Of a DNA stretch of 64,000 nucleotides, positions 43,325 through 52,406 are shown piece after piece. Under the pieces are notes generated by a model, which was not told the origin of the DNA, did no database searches, and saw nothing but the letters and a program-made list of their open reading frames with translations. Made by a program: the position numbers and the translations under genes. How positions within the stretch are numbered: the stretch's first letter is position 1; each line of letters opens with the position of its first letter. The stretch comes from Symbiodinium natans (lineage: Eukaryota; Sar; Dinophyceae; Suessiales; Symbiodiniaceae): the NCBI GenBank assembly GCA_905221605.1, contig CAJNDS010002311.1, positions 303,501 through 367,500 on the forward strand, in the 5' to 3' direction.

Positions 43325-43425
43325 CTTTGGAGTAGACCCTGGAAAAAAAGTATATACTTTTTAGGTATAAGTAGCTATAATAGGAACCCAGAACCCAAAA
43401 AAAGTATTAAAGTACAGTACTCCAA
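43325..43425. mobile_element. Element family K, copy 2
   Basis: Matches 14311-14420 over most of its length. Confidence 0.6.
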
Positions 43426-43619
43426 AACCAGTTAAGGAGCCTCAAGGCCCCTAAGTTCGATTCTCCCTCAATCCCAGCCATTAGTGGGTTTAGGGGTTAG
43501 GGTACTGGGTTGCCCCCCCCCCCCCCTTTCTCCAACGGGCCTACCCAGAATAGGGCTTAGGGCTTAGGGTTCCCTAAACCCAAACCCTAAACCCTAAACC
43601 CTAAACCCTAAACCCTATG

Positions 43620-43690
43620 AGGGTCTCTTTTGTGCAACGTGGCGAATTATCGCTGAAGGCAGCCGACAGGCTTTGGTCGGAACATGTCGG
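43620..43690 (-). CDS. Exon, unidentified; top of the second exon series
   Basis: Minus reads KIPTCSDQSLSAAFSDNSPR then CTKET between telomeric tracts. Confidence 0.45.
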
Positions 43691-43869
43691 AATCTTCTTA
43701 GGGGTTTAGGGTTTAGGGTTTAGGGTTTAGGGTTTAGGGTTTAGGGTTTAGGGTTTAGGGTTTAGGGTTTAGGGTTTAGGGCTTAGGGTAAGATGGTTTG
43801 GGGTTTCAGGGTTAAGGGCTTGACGGTTTTGGGGTTTGAGGGCTTGGACTTTTAGGGCTTGCGGCTTTT

Positions 43870-44330
43870 GAGCTCCGGTACTGTGCACACCTGACCTACG
43901 CCCGGGACGCCGTTGTTGAAAGCAGCGGCTGCCAGCAGGAGGTACATGATGTCCTTAGTTGCTGAGTATGGTTTAGGGTTTAGGGTTTAGGGTTTAGGTT
44001 TAGGGTTTAGGGTTTAGGTTTAGGGTTTAGGGTTTGGTTTAGGGTTTAGGGTGTACACTTTCAGTTCTATAGGGGATTATAGAATCCCAAAACGTCTAAA
44101 GTGTACTCACTGAGCTACGAAGTGTCAGCATTGCCAAGCAGCCGGCCACTACAGGCCTGGTTGGCGCGACACCAGCTGGGCCTGGGTCAGGGGTATAAGG
44201 CTGAGGGGTATCGGACCGCCTTGCTGATGAGAATCGTACATGAAGGAAAAGGCAGGCTTCCGCCGCGTCGACATGCCACGGTTTCGTCTCTGCTGTGGTA
44301 ACTTAAAAGGGTTCAGACTTGGGGCTACTC
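43870..44330 (-). CDS. Possible further exons downstream of the ankyrin gene
   Basis: Minus reads GRLLGNADIMYLLLAAAAFN then NGVPGVGQV if a family A element (43954-44122) is spliced out as a GA-AG intron flanked by GACA on both sides. Upstream, 44150-44290 is open with RRKPAFSFMYDSHQQGG. The DIMYLLLAAAA string resembles an ankyrin helix. Either the ankyrin gene has extra 3' exons or this is a separate gene. Confidence 0.35.
43954..44122. mobile_element. Family A element split by telomeric repeats
   Basis: The left end CTTAGTTGCTGAGT is followed by about 75 bp of TTTAGGG units, and then the rest of the element (GTGTACACTTTCAGTTCTAT ... ACTCACTGAGCTACGAAG) resumes. The telomeric units replace the TCATAAGCCCC part found in other copies. 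Confidence 0.85.
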
Positions 44331-44477
44331 TACACCCTGAATTTGGTTCATGTCCCCTTTTAGAAGGGGCACCCCTTTCCTGAGGAAGCCCTACTATGAA
44401 AGGAATCAAGGGGTCCGTGATCTAAAACTGGCTGTACGGCCGCAGGTCTGCAGTTTAGGGGGTTTAGGGGTTTAACC

Positions 44478-47400
44478 CTAAACCCTAAACCCTAAACCCG
44501 GCTTCTGGCCTCCTGCGGATGGCATCTGTCTCCCCCCAGCCGCCTCCCGCAGCAGGCGTGCGACTTCGTCATGGCCATGAACAGATGCCAGCTTCAGCGC
44601 GGCCGCAGTGAAATCATAGGGGAAGTCCTTGATCGAGCCGGACGCCAGCCTGGGTAGCCCAGTAACCGTATCAAAAGAAGGGCAAGCTGTTGTGGGTTCT
44701 TTACTTTCTAAGGGAACCTTGAACCAAAAAAGGGGAAAGGGCACCACTGGGGTAAACCCTAAACCCTAAACCCTAAACCCTAAACCCTAAACCCTAAACC
44801 CTAAACCCTAAACCCTAAACCCTAAAACCCTAAACCCTGAACCCTAAAACCCAAGCCCTAAAAAAGGAAAAGGGGGAAATATGGCACCACTGGGCCACCA
44901 AGCAGCAAGAGGCGTACGACTTCAACACGGCCTTCGCGGGCGGCTGCCAGGAGGGAAGTTTTGCAGGCGCGCTCTTTGTCGGTGCCTCGGATGTCCCCGA
45001 AAACCCTCTGAAGGGTTTAGGGTTTAGGGTTTGGGATTTGGGGTTTAGGGAAAGTAAAAAATGTCCCAAGGGACTACCTAGGCGCAGCCCTCCAGCAGCA
45101 AGGACAGGACTTCTGCATGTCCTGCACAAGATGCCGCCAGGAGAGCTTGCCTGGGTGGTTCTTAAGCTCGGCACCCTAAGGTCCATGTGCCTTATTCTTG
45201 TATACTTGGGCCCCAAAGTCCTTAAAGTTATGTAGGAGCCCAAGTATTCCCTCTTTAAGGTATGTGGGCCCTTTAGGGTAAATTGAGTTACCATCACGCG
45301 GAGATATACTGAGTTACACGGACGCCGTGCTATGGTAGCATGATGAAAGTCCCTTCCTTGGAGCGTATGAACCTTAAACTGGGGTCATGTACCCTATACT
45401 CCCATGTACCCTCTACTCCTATAAAGGCATATGAACCATAAACCTGGTCCACAAGGTTACCCCCAAATACGAAACCCTTAACCCTAAACCACCTTAAACC
45501 CAAACCCTAAACCCTAATGTAAACCCAAAACCCTAAACCCTACACCTAAACCCTAAACCCGAAGCCTAAGCCCTAAACCCTACAACAGCAACCTAGGTGC
45601 GCGCAGTTGTCTTCTCTGTCAACTCCTGCTCTGAGAAGCAAGCGCACGACATCGACGTGTCCCCAGCCCGCTGCCAACATCACAGCTTTCACGCCATCTT
45701 CACCTTACTTACCCTAAACCCTAAACCCTAAACCCTAAACCCTAAACCCTAAACCCTAAACCCTAAACCCTAAACCCTAAACCCTAAACCCAAAACCCTA
45801 AACCCCAACCCCTAAACCCTAGAAACCCTAAACTCTACAGATCCTAAACCCTAAGCCCTAAAACTTAGCACGCCTGTGTAGTATCTTCTAGAAAACCGAT
45901 TCTAATCCCCATAACCCAGCTTACCGATCGAGACCCCCGAAGGCGTCCTATCTCAGCCACAAGTAAAGGCTAAATGTTATCCATATTGCGGTAACCCTAA
46001 ACCCTAAACCCTAGACCCTAAACCTCACGGATAGCAAGTAGGGAATTCATTAGAGAACATCATTGGTTTCCTGGTCACCGAGTTCCTTGTCCGCGCGGGC
46101 CTCCAGGAGCAAGCTCACGACTTCCGTATGGCCTCAGGGTTTAGGGTTTTCATGTAGGGTTCAGGGTTTAGGGTTTAGGGTTTAGGGTTTAGGGTTTAGG
46201 GTTTAGGGTTTAGGGTTTAGGGTTTAGGGTTTAGGGTTTAGGGTTTAGGGTTTAGGGTAGTGTGGCCTCGGCCCGATGCCATTAGCAGGGCCGTTGTGCC
46301 GTCGCTGCTGACCAGGTCCTTGTTGGAACCGGCCTCCAGCAGTAAGCGGATGATCTCGGCAGAGCCGAGGTAAGATGCAGTCATCCTTAGGTGCTGCGTT
46401 CCCTTGGGGCAAACAAGGTTAACCTTTGGGTTTTTTTAAGGGGTTTTCTACTACCCCAAAAGGATAAAGGTTACCCACTCAGCAACCCTAAACCCTAAAC
46501 CCTAAACCCTAAACCCTAAACCCTAAACCTAAGCGTCAATGCGGTGGTGCCGTCCCTGCTGGCCGCGTTGCTGTCGGCGTTCGCTTCGAGCAGCAGCCGC
46601 ACGACCTCCACGCGGCCGTGCAAAGATGCCACAGCCAGGGGCACGTCGCCCTTCGTGCCTAGAGCCAAGTTTAGGGTTTAATTAGGGCTTAGGGTTTAGG
46701 GTTTAGGGTTTAGGTTTAGGGTTTAGGGTTTAGGGTTTAGGGCTACTAGACCCAGGAGTAACCTGGGAACAAGAAGCAGGTACCCTTTTTGGTTCTGAGG
46801 GGAATATATAAGGGAACACCCCTAAACCCTAAACCCTAAACCCTAAAAAAAGGGAAATAGGGCCCTACTCCGGGTCCTAGGTGCTTGCCAAGTTGGGATC
46901 CTGGGGAAGACGGAGCATCGATTCGACTTCCGCCACCCAGCCCATGTGGGCGGCTACTGTGAGCCTAGGCCCAGGGTTTAGGGTTTAGGGTTTAGGGTTT
47001 AGGGTTTAGGGTTTAGGGTTTAGGGCTACGAGGCCCAGGAGTAGCCTAGGAATAAAAGGGCGCCCTTGTTGGTTGAAAAAAAGGTGTTTATAAGGGAACC
47101 TGAACCCCAAAAAAAGGGAATAAGGGCCTACTCCGGGTCCTAGGAGCTGGTCCGCCTGGGCCTGGGAAGCATTGCAGAACGTAAGCAGGACGAGCTCCAG
47201 GTCCATGAAAGGGTCCAGCTTCGTAGAGTCATCCAGCTCTTCTCCTTGACAAAACCTTAGTAGCCCAGCAACCAGATCATAGTAAGGGCACCCTTGTTGG
47301 GTTGCTTACTTTGCAAGGGAACCTTGTTCCAAAAAAAAGGGTGCCACTGGGCTACCAAGAAACAGCCTTTGCCTGAATCGGGGTGGCAGGCCATGGAACT

Positions 47401-47494
47401 GATTCAAGTGCTGCTTCAACGACCGCACGTCGCTGTAGTCCTCTGCAGACACGCTGGTCAGCTCCTCCCCCGAGAGCATCTTGACACGAAGCAT
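44478..47494 (-). CDS. Ubiquitin-like plus ankyrin-repeat protein, 10 exons, 343 codons
   Basis: Exons (minus): 47494-47364, 47255-47148, 46964-46885, 46658-46538, 46385-46267, 46132-46079, 45703-45601, 45150-45086, 44985-44907 and 44649-44478 (TAG). All nine joins keep frame. The start MLRVKMLSGEELTSV and GLPPRFRQRL parallel the ubiquitin fold (residues 1-60). DLELVLLTF follows, and then ankyrin repeats from about residue 85 (VEVVRLLLEANAD, AEIIRLLLEAGSN, TEVVSLLLEARAD, VDVVRLLLRAGVD, AEVLSLLLEG, VEVVRLLLASG, DEVARLLREA). Dinoflagellates, especially Symbiodinium, have large families of this type as I recall; function is likely protein-protein binding, partner unknown. Last exon ends in telomere-like sequence, so the stop could be replaced by a further splice at about 44496. 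Confidence 0.9.
44650..44906 (-). mobile_element. Ankyrin intron 9: family B element nested with telomeric tract
   Basis: GC-AG intron, 257 nt. It starts GCTGCTTGGTGGCCCAGTGG and is followed by exon GCTGGCGT (4-bp direct repeat GCTG). The family B ends are present at both sides, and a CCCTAAA array of about 75 bp sits between a partial and a fuller element body. Confidence 0.85.
44986..45085 (-). mobile_element. Ankyrin intron 8 (100 nt)
   Basis: GC-AG intron. It starts GCGCCTAGG, and the next exon starts GCACCGAC (GCxCC shared). It contains telomere-like TTTAGGG/TTTGGGG units plus unassigned sequence. Confidence 0.8.
45151..45600 (-). mobile_element. Ankyrin intron 7 (450 nt) containing a family F element
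   Basis: GC-AG intron. It starts GCACCTAGG, and the next exon starts GCAAGCTC. It contains telomere-like text (45475-45585), unassigned sequence and a full family F element (45173-45280). Confidence 0.75.
45704..46078 (-). mobile_element. Ankyrin intron 6 (375 nt), telomeric tracts plus unique sequence
   Basis: GT-AG intron. It starts GTGACCAGG, and the next exon starts GTGAAGAT (GTGA repeat). Two CCCTAAA blocks surround about 120 nt of unassigned sequence. Confidence 0.8.
46133..46266 (-). repeat. Ankyrin intron 5 (134 nt), almost entirely telomeric repeats
   Basis: GC-AG intron. It starts GCCACACTACCC, and the next exon starts GCCATACG (GCCA repeat, extending imperfectly to 7 bp). Apart from a few bases at each end the intron is CCCTAAA on the coding strand. 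Confidence 0.85.
46386..46537 (-). mobile_element. Ankyrin intron 4 (152 nt): telomeric tract plus diverged family A element
   Basis: GA-AG intron. It starts GACGCTTAGG, and the next exon starts GATGACTG (GAxG shared). Splicing yields ALMTASYLGSAEIIR, the expected ankyrin sequence. Downstream part has TTGCTGAGTGGGTAACC. Confidence 0.8.
46659..46884 (-). mobile_element. Ankyrin intron 3 (226 nt): family G element with telomeric units inside
   Basis: GC-AG intron. It starts GCACCTAGGACCC, and the next exon starts GCACGAAG (GCAC repeat). Family G body (46742-46884) is interrupted by about 30 bp of TTTAGGG, and a second tract follows on its 3' side. Confidence 0.85.
46965..47147 (-). mobile_element. 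Ankyrin intron 2 (183 nt): family G element then telomeric tract
   Basis: GC-AG intron. It starts GCTCCTAGGACCC, and the next exon starts GCTCACAG (GCTC repeat). Acceptor is GGGCCTAG. Confidence 0.88.
47256..47363 (-). mobile_element. Ankyrin intron 1 (108 nt): a bare family B element
   Basis: GT-AG intron. It starts GTTTCTTGGTAGCCCAGTGG and ends GGGCTACTAAG, and the next exon starts GTTTTGTC. Removing it restores RLFCQGEELDD. Here the intron is one transposon-like element plus its direct repeat and nothing else. Confidence 0.92.
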
Positions 47495-48190
47495 CGGCTG
47501 AGGGCGCGCAGGGATGCCTGCGAGATTGCTTGGCCAGTGGAAGCCTCACGGTAGTCTGCAATGCGACTCGAATCGGAAGTCTGGCCATGTGGCACCGGAT
47601 TCTTGTGAGTGATTCCTTTGAAGATTGCGGGGGGGTAAGCTGGCATGAGGCTGGGGGTTCGACAGGCATGTCCGTGGCTCCTATACTACCACTGTGGACA
47701 GCGAATGCACCCATGATGATGAGGAGCCTCCCTCAAGCCTCAACTTAAACCCTAAGCCCATAAACCCTAAACCCTAAACCCGAGGCATTAGTAGAACGGA
47801 GTTGCTAAACTGGACATCGGCTACAAGAGTGGTCTGTAGTAGTGCTTGGTCCGATAGTCCTACGTGACAGTAACAGAGGTTGGGGTGTAGGGCTTAGGGT
47901 TTAGGGTTTAGGGTTTAGGGTTTAGGGTTTAGGGTTATGACTCTCAGATTTTCGTGTGTTCGGAGTGTGTGCAGAAGCGCAGCACCAAGCTGGCAAGCAA
48001 AAACACGTGCCCGCGGCGACGCTGTCAGACTCTGCTAGGCAACTGCCCCATGCGAGGTTACCTTAAACTTTAAGCCCTAAATCTCAACCCTCAACCCTAA
48101 AACCTATATGGAACCCTACACTGGAAGCCATGAACACTCTTCTTAGGCATTGGGGTTAGGGTTCAGGGCTTAAACCCTGAACGCCGAAAC
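47495..48190. other. Upstream region of the ankyrin gene
   Basis: No convincing exon. Minus-strand open frames near 47500-47710 lack protein character. Includes a telomeric block at 47885-47935. The gene's start region and any spliced-leader acceptor should be here, but I cannot point to it. Confidence 0.4.
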
Positions 48191-48194
48191 CTTG

Positions 48195-48298
48195 CTCCGC
48201 GTCCCCTCTCGTCGGAAGTGACTCAGCGGTGCTATGCACAATTTCTCGAGGTCAAGCTGGTTCGAGGAATTTGAAGGTCGAGCTGTTGCTGTTGCTGC
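48195..48298 (-). CDS. Exon, unidentified
   Basis: Minus reads RPSNSSNQLDLEKLCIAPLS then HFRREGTRS. Confidence 0.5.
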
Positions 48299-49059
48299 CC
48301 TAAACCTTAAACCCTAAACCCTAAGCCCTAAACCCTAAACCCATGTTGCTGTGGATACTCCTGGGGTTGCATGGTGTGTAGAGCTCAGCAACAATTCGTT
48401 AGGATCGAGATGCGAGGGTCAACAAGCACCGTTGTCTTTAAGGCCTCGATTTAAATTGGAATTGGTTTCCCTCCTCTAAGTCTAAACCCCCAACAACCCT
48501 CAAGCACTCTCATCGCACGAGCCCTAGACCCCAGAATCCTAGAGCCCTGAAGTACCGAAAGCCCTGAAGCGACGCAAAACCCAAAACCCAAAACCCTAAA
48601 CCCTAAACCCTAAACCCTAAACCCTAAACCCTAAACCCTAAACTCGAAACCCTGAAATTGAGCCCCACATCCCAGAGTCCATAAGTTAAGACCGCAAGCC
48701 CTACACCCCTGCACTTAAACCCTCACATGTCTGAACCCCTAACCTGAACGAAAACCCTAAACCCTAAACCCTAAACCCTAAACCCTAAACCCTAAACCCG
48801 AAACCCGAAACCCTCCAACCCGTCTAATAGGATCCTACTGGGAACCCCAGACAGGGAACCCCAAAGAATATAGTAGGAATAGGAAGGGCATACGAGGACC
48901 CTGGCAAGTAGATTTCTATCATTCCTACTATATTCTTGGGATTCCTTCTTTGGGGTTCCCATTTTCAGCCCCTGTACGCCCCCTAAACCCTAAACCCTAA
49001 ACCCTAAACCCTAAACCCTAAACCCTAGAACCCTAGAACCCCAAAAAAACCCGAAACGC

Positions 49060-49146
49060 CAACCTGCGGTGTGATCGTGAGGATCGTCTTCTTTGTTGTG
49101 CACCGTAGTGGGAAATCGATGCGGCCTGCACAACTTGCTGGCTCTT
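49060..49146 (-). CDS. Exon, possibly ASH-type
   Basis: Minus reads EPASCAGRIDFPLRCTTKKT then ILTITPQ. Beta-rich, similar in feel to the HYDIN-type exons. Confidence 0.45.
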
Positions 49147-49934
49147 AGTAGGGAAGGAGGGAAGGAAGTACCCAAAATCCCCCTACATATATACATATAT
49201 ATTTATTTATAGAGGGAAGCTCTTCTGACCTAGTAAGTAGGGTTAGTCAGGTGGGTTATGGGGAAATACAAAAGGGCTTCTAGAGGATACTAAGTAGACT
49301 TACTAAGTCGAAAGAGCGCACAAGTAAGGGATTATGTCCTAAGTAGCCTCTAAATAACCCCCAAGGTCCCTCCCTATATCCCCCTTTGTCCCCCTGTATC
49401 TTCCTGTAAGGGTTTATGTAGGGTAACCAAGATCCCAATTCCCTACTAAGAACTGGGGACAATTTCGCGGCGGGCACGGCAGCCCACTCCCTCCACCTCA
49501 AAGCCCTCAACCTTATGCCTTGCAGCTCTGAAGCCCTCAATTCTAAACCCTAAACCCTAAACCCTAACCCCTAAGCCCTAAGCCCTAAACCCTAAAACTA
49601 ACCTGCCCCCCAAAACCCTACACCCTAAATGAGTAACTCTGGATTCTAAAGCCTATAACACCCTTAGCCCCTATTGCATTATTTTGTCGAATATTGTCGG
49701 CCGGCGGCCAAGGTCCATAAATTAAACACGGCCTCTTTGGGCTTGCTGTATTGTCCCGTTTGGGGTACACACTTACAAACCAAGGACCATAAATCTAGGC
49801 TGGCCCTGAAAACCCTGTGAATAGGGTTTAGGGTTTAGGGTTTAGGGCCTAAAGTTTAGGGTTTAGGGACATATGACGATCTTAAACCCAATAAGAGAAA
49901 ACATACAATATCCCAAGGACCTATTCAGAAATGT

Positions 49935-50042
49935 CATTGGGGGCCATCTTACTGTCGCAGGATCTTTGTGTGCGCGCAAAGAGGCACCCCGCGCCCATCC
50001 ACCCCTTCCAACCGTACTTTGCTGTTTCTTTCCTGAGATTTA
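49935..50042 (-). CDS. Exon, unidentified
   Basis: Minus reads LRKETAKYGWKGWMGAGCLF then ARTQRSCDSKMAPND. Adjacent to a family B element. Confidence 0.55.
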
Positions 50043-50048
50043 GATACT

Positions 50049-50187
50049 TGGCAGCCCAGTAACCATACTACAATTGCGGCACCCTTTTTGGGTCGGTTAC
50101 TTTATAAGGGAACCTAGAACCCAACAGAAGGGAACAGGGTTTAGGGTTTGGGGTTTAGGGAAGAGGGCACCACTGGGCTACCAAGGA
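50049..50187. mobile_element. Family B element with a small telomeric insert
   Basis: TTGGCAGCCCAGTAACCATA to ACCACTGGGCTACCAAG. About 22 bp of TTTAGGG/TTTGGGG units at 50137-50160 interrupt the AAGGGAA...GGGCACC part. Confidence 0.85.
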
Positions 50188-50254
50188 TCAGAAGTTTTAC
50201 GCACAAATCCTAAGCAAACTGTAGAAAAGGGAGGCCCCAAAACCTTCGCAACCC

Positions 50255-50350
50255 TAGACCCTAAACCCCCTAAACCCCCTAAACCCCCTAAACCCCCTAA
50301 ACCCCCTAAACCCCCTAAACCCCCTAAACCCCCTAAACCCCCTAAACCCT
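50255..50350. repeat. CCCCCTAAA-type 9-bp variant array
   Basis: About ten units of CCCCTAAAC(C) with an extra C pair, then ordinary CCCTAAA units. It gives a Lys-Pro-Pro open frame on plus that is not a gene. Confidence 0.95.
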
Positions 50351-50392
50351 AAACCCCAAACCCTAAACCCTAAACCCTAAACCCTAAACCCT

Positions 50393-50488
50393 ACTTCGGA
50401 AAGCTGATGCACGGCAGGGTTTTCATTGCTAGCCTCCCCCAAAGCATATAGACTCATCGATGTTGAGAAGGGAACCCTGGCTTCCTAG
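50393..50488 (-). CDS. Exon, unidentified
   Basis: Minus reads RVPFSTSMSLYALGEASNEN then PAVHQLSEVG. Confidence 0.5.
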
Positions 50489-50561
50489 CCCTAAACCCTA
50501 AACCCTAAACCGAGGAATCTGGTAACCCTAAACCCTAAACCCTAAACCCTAAACCCTAAAC

Positions 50562-50676
50562 CCGACATGACTGAATGGGCCTGTCTTGGCAAGGATTGGG
50601 AAGGTGGAGACAATGTCTTGGCTCACCTTCGGCACGAACCAAAGCGTGATGTACCTGGGCAGCTTCAGAAAGGGTT
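50562..50676 (-). CDS. Exon of a HYDIN/CFAP-like protein
   Basis: Minus reads FLKLPRYITLWFVPKVSQDI then VSTFPILAKTGPFSHV. The ITLWFVPK ... ILAKTGPF pattern matches the late strands and inter-domain turn of ASH domains. Confidence 0.6.
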
Positions 50677-51181
50677 TAGGGTTTAGGGTTTAGGGTATAG
50701 GGTTTAGGGTTTGGGGTTTGGGGTTTGGGGTTTGGGGTTTGAGGTTTAGGGTACAGGCACCATAGGGCTTCAGCGTTTAGGAGTGTCGTGTAAAGGTTAC
50801 TTGGAGGAGCGGTTGACTTAGCTAGTTGCAAGGTAGGAGTAGTCAGTGTCCTCAAAAGGACCCCATTCGGAGAATCCTACTTTCTATATACCCTTACTGA
50901 ATACCTACTGTCAAATTCTCCGATCCTGCTTAAGATGAAGGGCTTCCGGTTTCGAGTTTAGTCTTCTTTTTTTCGGGGGGAGAACCCCAGGCCTTTTTGT
51001 CCGACGGCCGATGAAAGGTTTAGGAGATTGGGTTTCGGGTTCAATGAGCTGAGAAGACAGTGCTTTGAATGTAAAGGGAACTGTATCGGAAGCAGTAGGT
51101 ATGTTTGCCTTGTAATACACGTAGGGGAGGCTTGATATACTAGCTGGACGTGAGGAAGCCATAGCCATAGCCGGAATATAA

Positions 51182-51297
51182 CCCTAAGGGTCCATGTACC
51201 TTATTATTATATACTTGGGCCCCGAAGTCCATATATAAGAAGTGCTTTAAGGCCCAAGTATTCCCTATTTGGCTACAGGGACCCTTAAGGTAAATTA
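51182..51297. mobile_element. TIR element, family F
   Basis: CCCTAAGGGTCCATGTACCT to GGCTACAGGGACCCTTAAGG. Confidence 0.85.
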
Positions 51298-51484
51298 AGT
51301 TGCTCATGACCCAGCTTAGGGCGCTTATAACTCTTCTTCTATCTAGGCGCCATGCTGATGAGTGACAGGGCAGAGTGCATTGCCGCAGCACAACCTCGAC
51401 CCTAACCTCCAACCCTAAACCCCTTTGGGGCATAAACAATTTTCCTGACCACCACCCCACCCACCCCCAAAATGGTCCAGGTCG

Positions 51485-51594
51485 CCTATATTTTTTTTGG
51501 GTGGGTGGGTGGTGGTGTGGAAAAACTGTTTAAGCCCCGAAGGGGCTTAAAAACTTTTCCACACCACCACCCACCCACCCAAAAAAAATATAGG
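51485..51594. repeat. 110-bp near-perfect palindrome (hairpin 1)
   Basis: Arms of about 48 bp carry TGGGTGGGTGGGTGGTGG on the left and its complement on the right, centred on CCCCGAAGGGG. The outermost bases are CCTATA/TATAGG. A partial relative of the right arm lies at 51440-51475. Confidence 0.95.
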
Positions 51595-51619
51595 CTAAAA
51601 TCGGCACCCCCTGCCGGTA

Positions 51620-52190
51620 GCCCAAGCAGGACAGTCACGCGACGAGCCTAATCTGTCTGCTCGCCCTGCTCCGTCCTTCTTTGGGATTTCCGGGCCGCAG
51701 TACTTGCCAGCGCCCAAGCTGGCTCACCATTACGATCACCTGAAGTAGGACGAACCTTTCGAACAGGCGGTTTTAGCCCAAGGCCCTCTGCCGTGAAAAG
51801 GCAGGAGGTGCTGCTGAAGCTCTTTTCGGAGCTGGTGGTCGAGCTTGGTCGCCAAGCCCATCCCGTTGTGAGCCACTTGGCAAGACCAACCAAGGTGCCC
51901 ACGTCTAAACTGATGTTTAATTTTGGTGGGGTGGGGGGCCTTCGGCCCCCCACCCCACCAAAATTAAACACCAATTTCTGCAAAGGCGACCTCTGCAAGG
52001 ATTTTGGGTGAAAATCTGGGTGGGGTGGGGGCCTTCGGCCCCCCACCCCATCCAGATTTTCATCCAAAATCCTTGTAGAGGTAAAATCTCCGAAACTTTC
52101 AAAATGGAGCACATCGAAACTCTTGCCGAAACTTATCTTGAAGCGCTCAGGCAGTACCTGGGCGGAGGCAATCTGGAGGTTGGCCAATAA
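51620..52190 (+). CDS. Plus-strand intronless coding-like unit with hairpins
   Basis: Plus reads VKRQEVLLKLFSELVVELGR then QAHPVVSHLARPTKVPTSKL, and after two hairpins MEHIETLAETYLEALRQYLG then GGNLEVGQ with TAA at about 52188. The frame is broken at the hairpins (TGA near 52009). No telomeric units lie inside. Direction is opposite to all surrounding exons. I do not recognise the protein; a decayed mobile-element ORF is one possibility. Confidence 0.45.
51914..51970. repeat. 57-bp perfect palindrome (hairpin 2)
   Basis: TGTTTAATTTTGGTGGGGTG arm, loop TTCGG inside GGCCTTCGGCC. The core GGTGGGGTGGGGGGCC is shared with hairpin 3. Confidence 0.97.
51991..52080. repeat. 90-bp near-perfect palindrome (hairpin 3)
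   Basis: Arms start CTCTGCAAGGATTTTGGGTG and end with the complement CATCCAAAATCCTTGTAGAG; loop TTCGG. Confidence 0.97.
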
Positions 52191-52269
52191 TGAGAGCAGT
52201 CGTCAAGTAAGGAAACAAGCCTGCACTCGATCCCTACTAAACCCTAAACCCTATACCCTAAACCCTAAA

Positions 52270-52354
52270 CCCTAAACTTCACAGGAGCGAGACACCTGGT
52301 CACACCGGCCGACATCCGCCCAGGAGGTACAAAGTTCACTTCGAAGAAATCTTT
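52270..52354 (-). CDS. Exon of a HYDIN/CFAP-like protein
   Basis: Minus reads PRKDFFEVNFVPPGRMSAGV then T up to a GT donor (ACCAG|GTGTCTC). FEVNFVPPGRMSAGVT is the classic F-G strand motif of ASH domains. Confidence 0.65.
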
Positions 52355-52380
52355 CCTGGGCATTTAGTTTTGGGCTTGTT

Positions 52381-52406
52381 GGGGGGGGGGGGGGGGGGGG
52401 GGGGGT
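52381..52406 (+). repeat. Poly-G run of about 26
   Basis: Uninterrupted G-run next to the 52270-52354 exon; similar long G/C runs occur at 30601-30620, 24003-24020 and 14872-14886. Confidence 0.99.

Noticed and set aside
47352-47714. 120-codon minus open frame overlapping the ankyrin start
   Set aside because: It is in another frame of exon 1 and the upstream region, and lacks protein character.
50074-50352. Lys-Pro-Pro-rich plus open frame
   Set aside because: It translates a family B element and the CCCCCTAAA array.
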